Positions 43,643 to 51,949 of a DNA stretch of 64,000 nucleotides are shown one piece after another. Position 1 is the first letter of the stretch. Each line of letters begins with the position of its first letter. The position numbers were made by a program, and so were the translations under genes. The stretch is from Micromonospora violae (GTDB lineage Bacteria; Actinomycetota; Actinomycetes; Mycobacteriales; Micromonosporaceae): the NCBI RefSeq assembly GCF_004217135.1, contig NZ_SHKK01000001.1, positions 3,100,001-3,164,000 of the forward strand. The letters are read 5' to 3'. The notes beneath the pieces were generated by a model, which did not search any database, had not been told where the DNA came from, and saw only the letters and a list, made by a program, of their open reading frames with translations.

Positions 43643-43680
43643 GTGCACTCCTCCGATGGGCCGGTCCCTTCTGAGTGCAC
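43643..43680 (-). promoter_or_regulatory. Inverted repeat upstream of the conflict operon
   Basis: Arms GTGCACTC (43643-43650) and GAGTGCAC (43673-43680) flank 22 bp containing GGGCCGGTCCC. It lies 88-125 nt before the operon's first ATG and just after the stop of the response-regulator gene, so it could be an operator for the operon or a loose terminator for the regulator gene. No -10/-35 pair was convincing. Confidence 0.5.
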
Positions 43681-43721
43681 AGCCGGGGCCGACATGCCGA
43701 ATGCACCTGACGACCTACTGG

Positions 43722-44324
43722 TCACAGCCAGTCGTGTTCGCGGGCGTAGCGGGCCGCTTCATGGCGGGTCCGAGTCTGGGTCTTGCGCATCGCGTTGGAG
43801 AGGTAGTTGCGGACGGTGCCCGGCGCGAGGTGCAGGCGCGCGGCGATGTCGGCGACCGAGTAGCCCTCGCCGGTGACCCGCAGGACGTCGGCCTCACGGT
43901 CGGTGAGGGGGTTGTCCTCGGTGACGGCGAGCGCGGACACGTCCGGGTCGATCCAGCGTTTGCCCGCGTGCAGGGTGGCGATGACGGACGAGATGTGCGC
44001 CGGCTCGGCGGATTTGCTGACGAAGCCCTGAACGCCGAGCTTCAGCGCCTTGCGCAGCACACCGGGACGGGCGTGCCGGGTCAGCATGAGGACCACCTGC
44101 TCCGGGCGCGTGCGGCGGATCTCGGCGACCGCGCCGAGACCGTCCACGCCTGGCATCTCCAGGTCGATGACCAGCACGTCGGGCTCGTGCCGCAGGGTGG
44201 CCTCGACCGCTGTCGCACCGTCGGACGCCTCGGCGAGAACGGTGACATCGCCCTCCATCGGCAGCAGCGCGGCTAAAGCGGTACGCAGCAGCGCTTCGTC
44301 GTCAGCAAGCACGATGGTGGTCAT
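43722..44324 (-). CDS. NarL/DesR-type response regulator
   Basis: A 200-residue regulator: receiver domain with phosphoacceptor Asp54 in VIDLEMPG and acidic pair DDE near residue 8, then a LuxR-type helix-turn-helix (LTDREADVLRVTGEGYSVAD, GTVRNYLSNAMRKTQTRTR). It overlaps the histidine-kinase gene by 4 nt. The probable target is the divergent ABC exporter, whose promoter carries GTGAC-N5-GTCAC. The pair resembles DesKR-like systems linked to ABC-2 exporters. Confidence 0.93.
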   Translation of the reverse strand: MTTIVLADDEALLRTALAALLPMEGDVTVLAEASDGATAVEATLRHEPDVLVIDLEMPGVDGLGAVAEIRRTRPEQVVLMLTRHARPGVLRKALKLGVQGFVSKSAEPAHISSVIATLHAGKRWIDPDVSALAVTEDNPLTDREADVLRVTGEGYSVADIAARLHLAPGTVRNYLSNAMRKTQTRTRHEAARYAREHDWL

Positions 44325-45466
44325 CGGCCGTCACTCCGTTCCGCGCTGGCACGCACGGCGGGGAACGTCGCCGCCGTCCGGAAGCGTCCCTGCTGCTGTT
44401 CCACGGTCAGCTCTCCTCCGTCGCCCGCCACCCGTTGCCGGAGTGCCGCCAGTCCCCGTAGCTCGGGCGGCGTGGTGGCGGTGACGCCGTCGTTGACGAT
44501 GGTGATGCTCGACTCGGAGAGCGTGATGTGCACCTGGGTGGCCTGCGCGTGCCGCAGGATGTTGGTGGTCGTCTCGCGAAGCACCTGACCGAGCAGTTCG
44601 TTGGCGCGTGCATCGACCTCGGCCTCCCGGGTCACCCGGACCCGGATGCCGGCGGCCTCGAACAGGTTCTTCGCGTTCTCGATCTCCGCGGTGAGGTTGA
44701 GCCGCCGTTGCGCGTAGGCCAGCTCCTTGGTCTGCGCGATGGTGTCGCTGACCAGCGCGTACGTCTCCCGCAGCTCCTTCTCCGCCCGAGCGGTGTCGCG
44801 GAGCAGCAGTCGCTGCGCCAGGGCGATCTTCAGCTTCACCACGTGCAGGGTGTGGCCCTGGATGTCGTGCAGGTCGCTGGCGAAGCGGACGCGCTCGCGG
44901 ATCACGGCCAGTTCCGCCGCACGCTCCCGGGTCTGTTCGAGTTCCCGGATGAGGTCGAAGAACCGCTCGCCCACGATGGTGAAGACCGTCACGACGATGG
45001 TGAGGACGGTCGGGATGAGAACGTAGGTGACCAGGACGTGGCCGATGTCGTCCCGCTGCACCAGCAACCGCGCCGCGCCGACGACGGCGACGTAGGTGAA
45101 GAGCCCGGCCAGCGCCAGCTTCCGGTGCCGTCGCACCTCGCGCATGGCGAGGGAGCCCACCGCGCAGAACCCCCAGTAGGCGTTGGGGCTGCCGGTCACC
45201 AGGACCCCCAGTGGCCACACCACTCCCGCCACGACCAGGCACGGCAGCGCCACCCGAGCCAGGTCGTTGGCCGTCCACCGTTCGAAGGCCACCACGCCCG
45301 CCACGGCCCCCGGCGCCAGGACGACAAGGTGCCACCAGGTATCCGCGTCGGTGTAGACCAGGATCACCGCGGCGAACACGACCGGCGGTAAGGACGTGGC
45401 GAGGTTGAGCCGGCGCAGCCTTCCCTGCGTCGACTCGGTGAAGCGCGGCGATCTCGCGGTCACCAC
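44321..45466 (-). CDS. DesK-type sensor histidine kinase
   Basis: A 381-residue membrane kinase. About five to six helices occupy residues 20-165 (for example SLPPVVFAAVILVYTDADTW, LVVAGVVWPLGVLVTG, VLIPTVLTIVVTVFTIV). The HisKA_3 dimerisation domain has phosphoacceptor His200 in SDLHDIQGHTLHVVKL. The ATP-binding domain has ETTTNILRHAQATQVHI (N-box) and a short G-box end (GLAALRQRVAGDGGELTV). It senses a membrane or envelope signal and phosphorylates the adjacent regulator. The GTG at 45466 lies 105 bp from the divergent exporter start. Confidence 0.92.
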   Translation of the reverse strand: MVTARSPRFTESTQGRLRRLNLATSLPPVVFAAVILVYTDADTWWHLVVLAPGAVAGVVAFERWTANDLARVALPCLVVAGVVWPLGVLVTGSPNAYWGFCAVGSLAMREVRRHRKLALAGLFTYVAVVGAARLLVQRDDIGHVLVTYVLIPTVLTIVVTVFTIVGERFFDLIRELEQTRERAAELAVIRERVRFASDLHDIQGHTLHVVKLKIALAQRLLLRDTARAEKELRETYALVSDTIAQTKELAYAQRRLNLTAEIENAKNLFEAAGIRVRVTREAEVDARANELLGQVLRETTTNILRHAQATQVHITLSESSITIVNDGVTATTPPELRGLAALRQRVAGDGGELTVEQQQGRFRTAATFPAVRASAERSDGR

Positions 45467-45470
45467 ACCA

Positions 45471-45570
45471 GTATCGGGCAGTTGGGGATCACGAACAGTG
45501 ACACCACGTCACATCCGGTGATGACATGGCGCCACTGACGGGTCGGCCGTGTCCGCGCTGTCATTGGTGC
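45471..45570 (+). promoter_or_regulatory. Exporter promoter with GTGAC-N5-GTCAC box, leaderless layout
   Basis: The perfect inverted repeat GTGAC-ACCAC-GTCAC (about 45498-45512) is followed by CGGTGATGACATGGCGCC and CTGACG, an 18-bp spacer and TGTCAT ending 6 nt before the ATG at 45571. There is no Shine-Dalgarno, so the mRNA is probably leaderless. The whole block recurs at 16522-16676 and, in part and inverted, at 22492-22537. The response regulator encoded next door is the obvious candidate to bind the box. Confidence 0.65.
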
Positions 45571-46452
45571 ATGTCCACCACACCCGTCATCGAAGTCGAA
45601 CGGCTGAACCTCACCTACGGCGACTTCCACGCCGTGAAGGACCTCTCCTTCGAGGTACGACCCGGAGAGCTCTACGCACTGCTCGGCACCAACGGAGCCG
45701 GCAAGACCTCGACCCTGGAAGTCGTCGAGGGCCACCGGCAGCCGACCTCCGGCTCGGTACGCGTCTTCGGGCACAGGCCCGACGACCGGCCGGCGACACG
45801 TCCCCGAATGGGCGTCATGCTCCAGGAGAGCGGTTTCTCCCCGGACCTCACCGTCCGTGAGTCCGTCGGCCTGATCGGCCGGCTCACCCGACGCGCCGAC
45901 GACGTCGACCGGGTGCTCGACCTGGTCGACCTCACCGGCCGGGCCGGACGCAAGGTCTCGCAGCTGTCCGGCGGGGAGAAGCGGCGGCTGGACTTCGCCA
46001 CCGCGGTCTACGGCACCCCGGAGCTGATCTTCCTGGACGAGCCGACCACCGGCCTCGACATCCAGTCCCGCGACGCCGTCTGGGCAACCGTGGACCGGCT
46101 TCGGGAGAACGGCTCGACCATCGTGCTCACCACGCACTACCTGGAGGAGGCGCAACAGCGCGCCGACCGGATCGGCCTCATGCACCAGGGTGTCCTCCAC
46201 CGCGAGGGCACCGTCTCCGAGCTGACCCGCACCCTCCCCGGCGTGATCCGCTTCTCCCTTGCCGCGCCGGTTCCGCCGCTACCGCTGCAAGCGGCCGTCG
46301 ACGCCGACGGGAACGTCACTGTCGAATCCTTCGAACTGCAGAAGGACCTGCACCTCCTGCTCGGCTGGGCGCAGGCCCACGCCGTGGAGCTGCGCGACCT
46401 GGCGGCCGGGCCGACCCGGCTCGACGACGTGTTCCGCGCCATCAGCAACTGA
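45571..46452 (+). CDS. ABC-2 exporter ATP-binding protein (DrrA-like)
   Basis: A 293-residue ATPase: Walker A GTNGAGKT at 39-46, Q-loop MLQESGF, signature LSGGEKRR, Walker B LIFLDEPTTGLD, H-loop TTHYLEE. Length and the C-terminal helper domain (VDADGNVTVESFELQKDLHL) match the DrrA/CcmA group of drug or lipid exporters. It works with the permease encoded 28 nt downstream. Expression is likely set by the divergent DesKR-type pair. ATG 45571 is preferred to upstream in-frame starts since it matches the conserved N-terminus and the leaderless promoter. Confidence 0.94.
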   Translation: MSTTPVIEVERLNLTYGDFHAVKDLSFEVRPGELYALLGTNGAGKTSTLEVVEGHRQPTSGSVRVFGHRPDDRPATRPRMGVMLQESGFSPDLTVRESVGLIGRLTRRADDVDRVLDLVDLTGRAGRKVSQLSGGEKRRLDFATAVYGTPELIFLDEPTTGLDIQSRDAVWATVDRLRENGSTIVLTTHYLEEAQQRADRIGLMHQGVLHREGTVSELTRTLPGVIRFSLAAPVPPLPLQAAVDADGNVTVESFELQKDLHLLLGWAQAHAVELRDLAAGPTRLDDVFRAISN

Positions 46453-46480
46453 TCCGCGCATCCCAAAGGAGCCTCACCCC

Positions 46481-47200
46481 GTGTTGTCCATCGCGTCCAG
46501 CGAACTGATCCAGATCTTCCGCAACCGGCTGGTGCTGATCACCAGCCTCATCATCCCGGCGGCGGTGTCCGCGTTCTTCGTGCGTCAGCACGAGACCTAC
46601 GCCGCCCTCGGGAGCCTCGGCTACATCGCCGCGATCGTGCTGTTCACCGTGGCCGCGTTCGGGCTCTACGCCACGGCCGTCACCACCCTGGCCTCCCGGC
46701 GGCAGAATCTCTTCCTCAAGCGGCTGCGCTCCACCGCCGAAGGCGACGCCGGCATCCTCGCCGGCCTGCTGCTGCCCGTACTCCTGCTCACCGTGGTGCA
46801 GGTGACAGCGATCCTGACCGCCCTGGCCGTGGTCGCCGGCGGGCCGGACAACATCGCCCTGCTGGTGGTGGCGATTCTCGCGACCGTGGCCATGATGATC
46901 GGGTTGGCGCTGGCCACGGCCGGGCTGACGAACTCCCCCGAACACGCCCAGGTCACCACCCTGCCCGTTACCCTCGGTGTGATCGCCGTGGCCAGTTGGA
47001 TCGGCATCTCCGGCACCGAGAACCTCGCCTGGCTCAAGCGGCTGCTGCCCGGCGGAGCGGCCACCGAGTTGACGATGAACGCCTGGAACGGCGGCGTCGC
47101 CGTGATCGACTCCCTGCTCCTGCTCGCGCCCACGCTCGCCTGGGTCGCTGTCGCCGTCACCCTCGCTACCCGCCTCTTCCGCTGGGAGCCCCGCCGATGA
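46481..47200 (+). CDS. ABC-2 type permease
   Basis: A 239-residue membrane protein with six helices: ITSLIIPAAVSAFFV, YIAAIVLFTVAAFGLYATAV, ILAGLLLPVLLLTVVQVTAI, LLVVAILATVAMMIGLALAT, TLPVTLGVIAVASWIGI and SLLLLAPTLAWVAVAVTL. Cytoplasmic basic stretch SRRQNLFLKRLRST is characteristic of ABC2_membrane proteins. The GTG at 46481 has AAAGGAG 10 nt upstream. Partner of the ATPase encoded before it; substrate unknown. Confidence 0.92.
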   Translation: MLSIASSELIQIFRNRLVLITSLIIPAAVSAFFVRQHETYAALGSLGYIAAIVLFTVAAFGLYATAVTTLASRRQNLFLKRLRSTAEGDAGILAGLLLPVLLLTVVQVTAILTALAVVAGGPDNIALLVVAILATVAMMIGLALATAGLTNSPEHAQVTTLPVTLGVIAVASWIGISGTENLAWLKRLLPGGAATELTMNAWNGGVAVIDSLLLLAPTLAWVAVAVTLATRLFRWEPRR

Positions 47201-47877
47201 CCACCGAACCGCGGTCGGACGCACCGACCCTCGTCGAGGATCTCCTCCTGCTTCTGTTCCAACCCGCATCCGGGACCATCGCCGGCGAGAACACCCTCTT
47301 CTACGTCCTCGGCGGAGCCGTCCTCGCGGACCTCGCCCTCGGCGGCCACCTGACCACGTCGGACCGGGGGCGGGTCAGCAGCGTGGCGGATCACCCGCCG
47401 TCGGACGGCCTCCTGCGCCCGGCGTGGGACTACCTCGCCGAGAAACCCCGAGGGGCGCAGACGGCACTGGCCGCGATCGGTCCCCCGCTGCGGGGGCCGG
47501 TTCTGGAGCGGCTCATCGCGCGCAGCGACATCGACAAGGAGCCCCGTAAGGTGCTCGGCCTGTTCCGGACGACCGCCCTGCGCGAGGGCAGAACCGAACG
47601 GCGGTCCCGCCTGCTCGCCGACGTTCGGCGGGTCCTCGTGGACGGTGCGGAGCCGCAAGCCCGGGTCGCCGCGCTCGCGGCGCTGCTCTCGGCGAGCGGA
47701 ACACTCCCGCAGTTTCACCGCGAGATCCCGTGGACCTCACCGGTGATCAGCCGAGCCAAGGAACTCGAGCAGGGCAACTGGGGCGCCGACGCCGCGGGGG
47801 CAGCCGTGACCCGCACCGTGACGGCCACCGTCGTCAACAGCGCCACCGCGGCCATCACCGTGCTCCCGCGAGGTTAG
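47197..47877 (+). CDS. GPP34 (Golgi phosphoprotein 3-like) protein
   Basis: A 226-residue protein of the GPP34 family: LVEDLLLLLFQPASGTIAGE, VLGGAVLADLALGGHL, GRVSSVADHPPSDGLLRPAW, and the later PRKVLGLFRTTALREGRTER-type segment. Eukaryotic GOLPH3 binds phosphatidylinositol 4-phosphate; bacterial versions are common in actinomycetes and associated with membrane lipids, with no settled role. ATG 47197 overlaps the permease stop (ATGA), placing it in the exporter operon. Confidence 0.92.
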   Translation: MTTEPRSDAPTLVEDLLLLLFQPASGTIAGENTLFYVLGGAVLADLALGGHLTTSDRGRVSSVADHPPSDGLLRPAWDYLAEKPRGAQTALAAIGPPLRGPVLERLIARSDIDKEPRKVLGLFRTTALREGRTERRSRLLADVRRVLVDGAEPQARVAALAALLSASGTLPQFHREIPWTSPVISRAKELEQGNWGADAAGAAVTRTVTATVVNSATAAITVLPRG

Positions 47878-47881
47878 CCCG

Positions 47882-48133
47882 GTGGTCGTACCCACAGGAC
47901 TTTGGTACGAACCGGCACCGTTCGTGCTCATGCTGCGATCGGCCCGCAAGAACCCCGACCGGGCCGACGCCCCGGCCATCCTCACCGAGACCGGGGCCCA
48001 TCTGCGCGATTTCGGCGACCTCGCCGCCCGCACCACGACGGCCGAGGAACTGTACGCCACGATGCTCGAGAGGTATCCGCGCCGCGTGAACCCGGGATCG
48101 CTCTGGGGAGCCGCCAAGAAGACGAAGAGCTGA
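47882..48133 (+). pseudogene. C-terminal gene fragment (MBL-fold hydrolase-like)
   Basis: An 83-residue frame (WYEPAPFVLMLRSARKNPD; TTTAEELYATMLERYPRRVN; PGSLWGAAKKTKS) that reads like the C-terminus of a metallo-beta-lactamase-fold hydrolase of actinomycetes, judged from memory. No catalytic HxHxDH region precedes it, and the GTG start has no ribosome-binding site; it begins 5 nt after the GPP34 stop. Probably a remnant left by deletion, although expression from the exporter operon is possible. Confidence 0.45.
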
Positions 48134-48208
48134 TGCGGGCGGACGCCCATGGATCGCCCGCCCGCACCGGCTGCGGTACCCCGCTCCTAGCGGTCACCGC
48201 AGCAGGGG

Positions 48209-48574
48209 TCAGCAGCCCTGGGTGCCGCTGTTGATCCAGTACGTGGTGCCGTTCCAGTCCATCTCGCCGTACGCCGCCACACAGTAGTTGGCGGTGCCGG
48301 TGACACCGCGCGGACCGGCGTAGTACGCGTAGCTCGCGTTGTCAACGGTGGACGACACGGCGGGCGTGCAAGTCTTGTTCTCACCCGACTTCTGGGTGCA
48401 GCGGTAAGCCTGAACGGACGTACGTGCGGCCTTCCCGTACGCCGCACCACGGTGGTACAGACAGGCGCTATTGGTGCCACCGTTCGTGCTGTTGTAGTAA
48501 ATGCGAAGCGTCGAGACCTCACCGGTTGACGGACGCCGTACCCACTCTGAACTGTGGGAATCTGGAGCCGCACC
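48209..48574 (-). pseudogene. Secreted spore-associated-type small protein, start lost
   Basis: A 121-codon open frame lacking any ATG, GTG or TTG start. The reading includes RIYYNSTNGGTNSACLYHR, QAYRCTQKSGENKTCTPAVS, NASYAYYAGPRGVTG and YCVAAYGEMDWNGTTYW, then NSGTQGC and a TGA. The Cys spacing and AGP...CV...W pattern resemble SapA-like spore-associated secreted proteins of actinomycetes. The signal-peptide part is missing, so this is a truncated gene unless an unusual start or frameshift supplies the N-terminus. Confidence 0.5.
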
Positions 48575-48687
48575 TCATCGGCGGAACGCGACTACAGGGG
48601 CCGGGCCAGGTGGGCAACGGCAGGCTTCAGACGTCGCCCCAACAGGTGCAGCGGAGCGCCCGAGACCAAGTCGAACACCAGCAACCA

Positions 48688-48718
48688 TGCCGCCTCCGTG
48701 GGCATCGCGGAGGCGGCA
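48688..48718 (-). terminator. Hairpin downstream of the LPVTG protein gene
   Basis: An 11-bp perfect inverted repeat (arms TGCCGCCTCCG 48688-48698 and its complement 48708-48718) with a 9-nt loop, 16 nt past the stop of the leftward gene. No T-run. Confidence 0.7.
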
Positions 48719-48733
48719 CGGTCGCCTGGTGTC

Positions 48734-49954
48734 TCAGCTACGGGTGGACCCGGCGTCCTCTGGCGGCACCAGGATCATCCGGCGACGCCAGGCAGCGAGG
48801 ATCAACACGCCTCCGGCCGCCAACGCCGTGATGCCGATCCCGCCGAGCAACACGGCCTGCGGTCCGGTGACCGGCAACCCGCCGTCACCGCCACCGCTAC
48901 CGCCGCCCTTCGCGGCCAGCACCACGGCGAACCCGTCCTGATTGTCACCGGGGTCCACGTCGGCTACCCGGACGGCGACGGCGTTCGCGGGCAGGTCCGT
49001 TCGCGCAGGCGTGGAGCGGTTGGTCGTCGCCTGCTCGGCGAGGCCCTGCACCCGCACAGTGCCGCCCCGCAACGTCGCCGGCGCGCTGGCGGATGACGCA
49101 GTCGTCACCAGGTTGTACAGCTCGACCGCCGAGTAGATCGTGTCGTTCGGGTCGGTGTCCTCGGCGGCCGGAACGAGTGTGAGGCGCTGGTAGGTGCAGA
49201 CGGCCGATCTCCCGGCGTCGGAGAGCACACACTGTTCCGGCTGCCTGGTGAAGGTCACACCCTCGGGCAGACGCAGCGTGACCCGCACTCCGCTGACCGT
49301 TCTCCGGCCCTGGTTGGCGACGGTGTGCCACACGGCGCCCGTGTCGCCCGGGTGCAGCGTCCCGGTGGGCGTCGGCATGCCGTCGGCACCGACCCGCACG
49401 GACTGCTGCACGTCTCGAGCGACCAACGAGAGGTCCGCCTCGGGCTCGTCGACCAGCGTCAGCGGGAAAGACCTGGTGTTGTCGGCCACGTTCGCGTCCT
49501 CGTCCGGCCGGATGCTGACCGATGCTTCGAACGTGCCCTCGTAGGGCATCGTCCCATAGACGAGCGCGTCGATGGGAACGTCGACGGTCTCGCCCGGCCC
49601 CGGAATCAACTCCGGCGACAGTCGGCAGTAGAACCCGCCGACATCACCGTCGCACTCCCCCACGCCACCCCCGGAATGCCACAGCAGAGAGACCGGCATG
49701 AGATCAGGGCCCTGCGGTGGCTGACGGACATTGACCACAACGTCGCTCGGGGTCTCGTCCCCCAGGTTGCTGATCTTCAGATAGACAACCTTCCTTTCGA
49801 CCCCCAGCGCGATCCGTGTCCCGGACGCGGCCACCGCGAGGTCTGGACCTTTCTTCGCCGCCTCGGCGGGGGCGGCGAAGACAGCCAACCCGGCGACGAG
49901 GAACAGCGCGGCGGCAACAGTTCGCAACAGCCGCCGACGATGATCACAGCTCAT
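48734..49954 (-). CDS. LPVTG cell-wall protein with DUF11/CARDB-like repeats
   Basis: A 406-residue surface protein. Signal peptide (TVAAALFLVAGLAVFAAPAE, cleaved near AEA). Two or three Ig-like DUF11/CARDB-type repeats (DLAVAASGTRIALGVERKVV; DLSLVARDVQQSVRVGADGM; GVRVTLRLPEGVTFTRQPEQ). A Gly-rich spacer precedes the sorting signal LPVTG at 360-364, a hydrophobic helix (AVLLGGIGITALAAGGVLIL) and a basic tail. It should be linked to peptidoglycan by a sortase; the window's class F enzyme is a candidate. ATG 49954 has AAAGGG upstream. Confidence 0.88.
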   Translation of the reverse strand: MSCDHRRRLLRTVAAALFLVAGLAVFAAPAEAAKKGPDLAVAASGTRIALGVERKVVYLKISNLGDETPSDVVVNVRQPPQGPDLMPVSLLWHSGGGVGECDGDVGGFYCRLSPELIPGPGETVDVPIDALVYGTMPYEGTFEASVSIRPDEDANVADNTRSFPLTLVDEPEADLSLVARDVQQSVRVGADGMPTPTGTLHPGDTGAVWHTVANQGRRTVSGVRVTLRLPEGVTFTRQPEQCVLSDAGRSAVCTYQRLTLVPAAEDTDPNDTIYSAVELYNLVTTASSASAPATLRGGTVRVQGLAEQATTNRSTPARTDLPANAVAVRVADVDPGDNQDGFAVVLAAKGGGSGGGDGGLPVTGPQAVLLGGIGITALAAGGVLILAAWRRRMILVPPEDAGSTRS

Positions 49955-50430
49955 GCCAGCACCCTTTCAGTAAGCGCGGACAGCGCGGTTGGGAACACTA
50001 TCGGCAATCGACCCTGACCACTTCGACGCCGCGCATTTTGCCGTGCCGGTGCGGCTGACCTTCACTTGCCAGCCGAATGCGGCAACGGCTTGAGGCGTGC
50101 GCCGCAGGCCCCGGGGGCTACCACCGGACGTTCATACCCAGCCCTCGGCTTCCGCCTCCGAAAAGTGCCTCCGATACGACGCACGGCGGCGGTAAGTCCA
50201 GGACGGCCAGACGCGCTGTCGTCGGCGAGCTGACTGGTGGGGTCGCTCTTTCTACGGCTGTCACCGACGTCATGTGTGACTCACTCATGGCATGCGTCCC
50301 GCCGGTCACCGTGGCAGGTAAGGTCTTCGCTCAGCTGAGACGAGCTGCGACGGTGGCGCTGCACCCTGCCGGCAAGTCGCCTCGTGATCGACGCGGCCCT
50401 CCTCTTCGCGCGGGTGCCATACTCGCCGAC
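49955..50430. other. 476-bp intergenic region
   Basis: Holds the upstream regions of the leftward wall-protein gene and the rightward unknown gene. The frame of the latter is open back to 50077, but the residues there have no consistent character, so I treat it as non-coding. CATACT at 50418-50423, 7 nt before the GTG at 50431, could be the -10 of a leaderless transcript. No repeat or hairpin noticed. Confidence 0.45.
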
Positions 50431-51714
50431 GTGAGTTCGCCGCTGGAAACCTTCGCCGGGCTGCTCGATCGCTCCATCCGGGAGATCGCCGCCCTCGCCA
50501 CGGACGCGCGGAGCTTCGACGCGACTCGCATTGGCCGCATCGCCGACATCTGGGACAACAACACTCTGCCTCTGGTGGGCGCCGCATGCGCTCCCTGGCC
50601 ACTTCGATCCAGACGAGCCAGCAGCGGCCTCCGCTGGATGACTGACCTCGGGGCCGACCGACGCAGGCTGATGGTCGACCTGGACCCGAGCCTGGACCGG
50701 GTGCTTCCCACCGCACGGCCGCAACGTTCCGTACACCGGGACTACCAAGGGCGCGTCTTCCCGGGTGCCTTCAGGCTGACCGCGGAAGTTGTCGATGCGC
50801 TGGCGAAGGACTATGACCTCGCCAACGGCAGCGTGCGCTCGCTCACGGCACGACCCTCGGATGAGGGATTGCAGATACACCTGATTCTGGCCACTCCACG
50901 ACGGTTCACACCCAGTACCGGACGAGTCTCGCGGGACGGGTCCGAAATGCCATGGCCAGCCGCGCCGTTAAGGTTCACCTTCAATGGGGTCAGCGACTTG
51001 CAGTTCGACGCCGAGGACCGGATTGGGATGGCCGTAATCCGCACTAGCGCCGGTTCGACCGTGGTGATCGGGCGCAGCGGTCGCCTGCAGGCCAACGAGG
51101 CTTCAGTCTGGCCTTACGATTCACTATGGCACGAATCGACGGCCGGCCAGGCGGCCGACCTCACCACGCCACACGAAAGGCCGCAACGGCGGAAGCCGAT
51201 ACCGACGCCGACCCTGACCGCATCGCAGCGGGCCGCCGCTCGATCGCTCGTCATGTTGATGAGCCACGCTCGGCTTGTCCATCACTATCCGAACCTGGCC
51301 GCCGGCGTCCCGATCCTCGACATCTGCCGTGTCATGGCCGATGCGGGCAGCGCCATTCTCGCCGCGAGCGCGCGCCGTGGAGCGGCGCGCCAGACGGCGT
51401 TCGCGGAGCTGGAACAACGGTGGCGTCACGTACCACCCAAGGTGCCGCCCGAGGCGATCCGCTCCGGCCCGGCCATGCTGCGTCACGTCCGGTACGACGA
51501 ACCCCACGACGACCGCGACGTCCCACACCACGGCAGTGCCGTCCTACTCGCTGCTGCGCCGGGCACACACCCCGCAGCGCCCTGGACTCTCGCCAGCGAG
51601 GAGATCACCCAACCCTCGCAGTTCCGAATAACCAACACCGCGTTCGACGACGGTCAGCACATTCACCACGATGGCAGGTTTCTACGCATCGGCGACGTGC
51701 TCATCGTTCGTTGA
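50431..51714 (+). CDS. Unrecognised 427-residue protein
   Basis: A soluble protein of no recognised family. N-terminal helices (PLETFAGLLDRSIREIAALA), a central beta-rich part (PLRFTFNGVSDLQFDAEDRI; TVVIGRSGRLQANEASVWPY), a basic Pro-rich hinge (RPQRRKPIPTPTLTASQ), then helices (VPILDICRVMADAGSAILAA) and a C-terminal strand set ending FRITNTAFDDGQHIHHDGRF. The GTG 50431 is chosen because a -10-like CATACT is 7 nt upstream, suggesting a leaderless message; longer starts up to 50077 exist. Isolated gene; no function proposed. Confidence 0.65.
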   Translation: MSSPLETFAGLLDRSIREIAALATDARSFDATRIGRIADIWDNNTLPLVGAACAPWPLRSRRASSGLRWMTDLGADRRRLMVDLDPSLDRVLPTARPQRSVHRDYQGRVFPGAFRLTAEVVDALAKDYDLANGSVRSLTARPSDEGLQIHLILATPRRFTPSTGRVSRDGSEMPWPAAPLRFTFNGVSDLQFDAEDRIGMAVIRTSAGSTVVIGRSGRLQANEASVWPYDSLWHESTAGQAADLTTPHERPQRRKPIPTPTLTASQRAAARSLVMLMSHARLVHHYPNLAAGVPILDICRVMADAGSAILAASARRGAARQTAFAELEQRWRHVPPKVPPEAIRSGPAMLRHVRYDEPHDDRDVPHHGSAVLLAAAPGTHPAAPWTLASEEITQPSQFRITNTAFDDGQHIHHDGRFLRIGDVLIVR

Positions 51715-51949
51715 ACCGCGAACACCTACGTGAACCTGCGCGCCACTAACGGCTGCACGCAGCCCAGGGCGGACCCACGTATCGCATCGACGCCAGCTAC
51801 CGACGGGCGTGACGCCGCTGCCGACAGTACGTCCGACCCGAGCGGGCGCCAGCAGTGGACCGTGGGATCGGAGGACCCTGCGATGCGTGAGAGGCGATGG
51901 CACCCTTGGTCCCAGCTCTGTGTGCGCCGAAGACCCGGCCGGCGACCCG

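Noticed and set aside
43556..43648. Extended N-terminus of the Clp_N/vWA protein
   Set aside because: The ATG at 43555 has GGAGG and matches the ClpC start; the upstream codons add an unrelated stretch.
48187..48573. 128-codon frame with a GTG start over the spore-associated-type remnant
   Set aside because: Thr/Arg/Pro-only translation; the meaningful reading with Cys pattern is in another frame.
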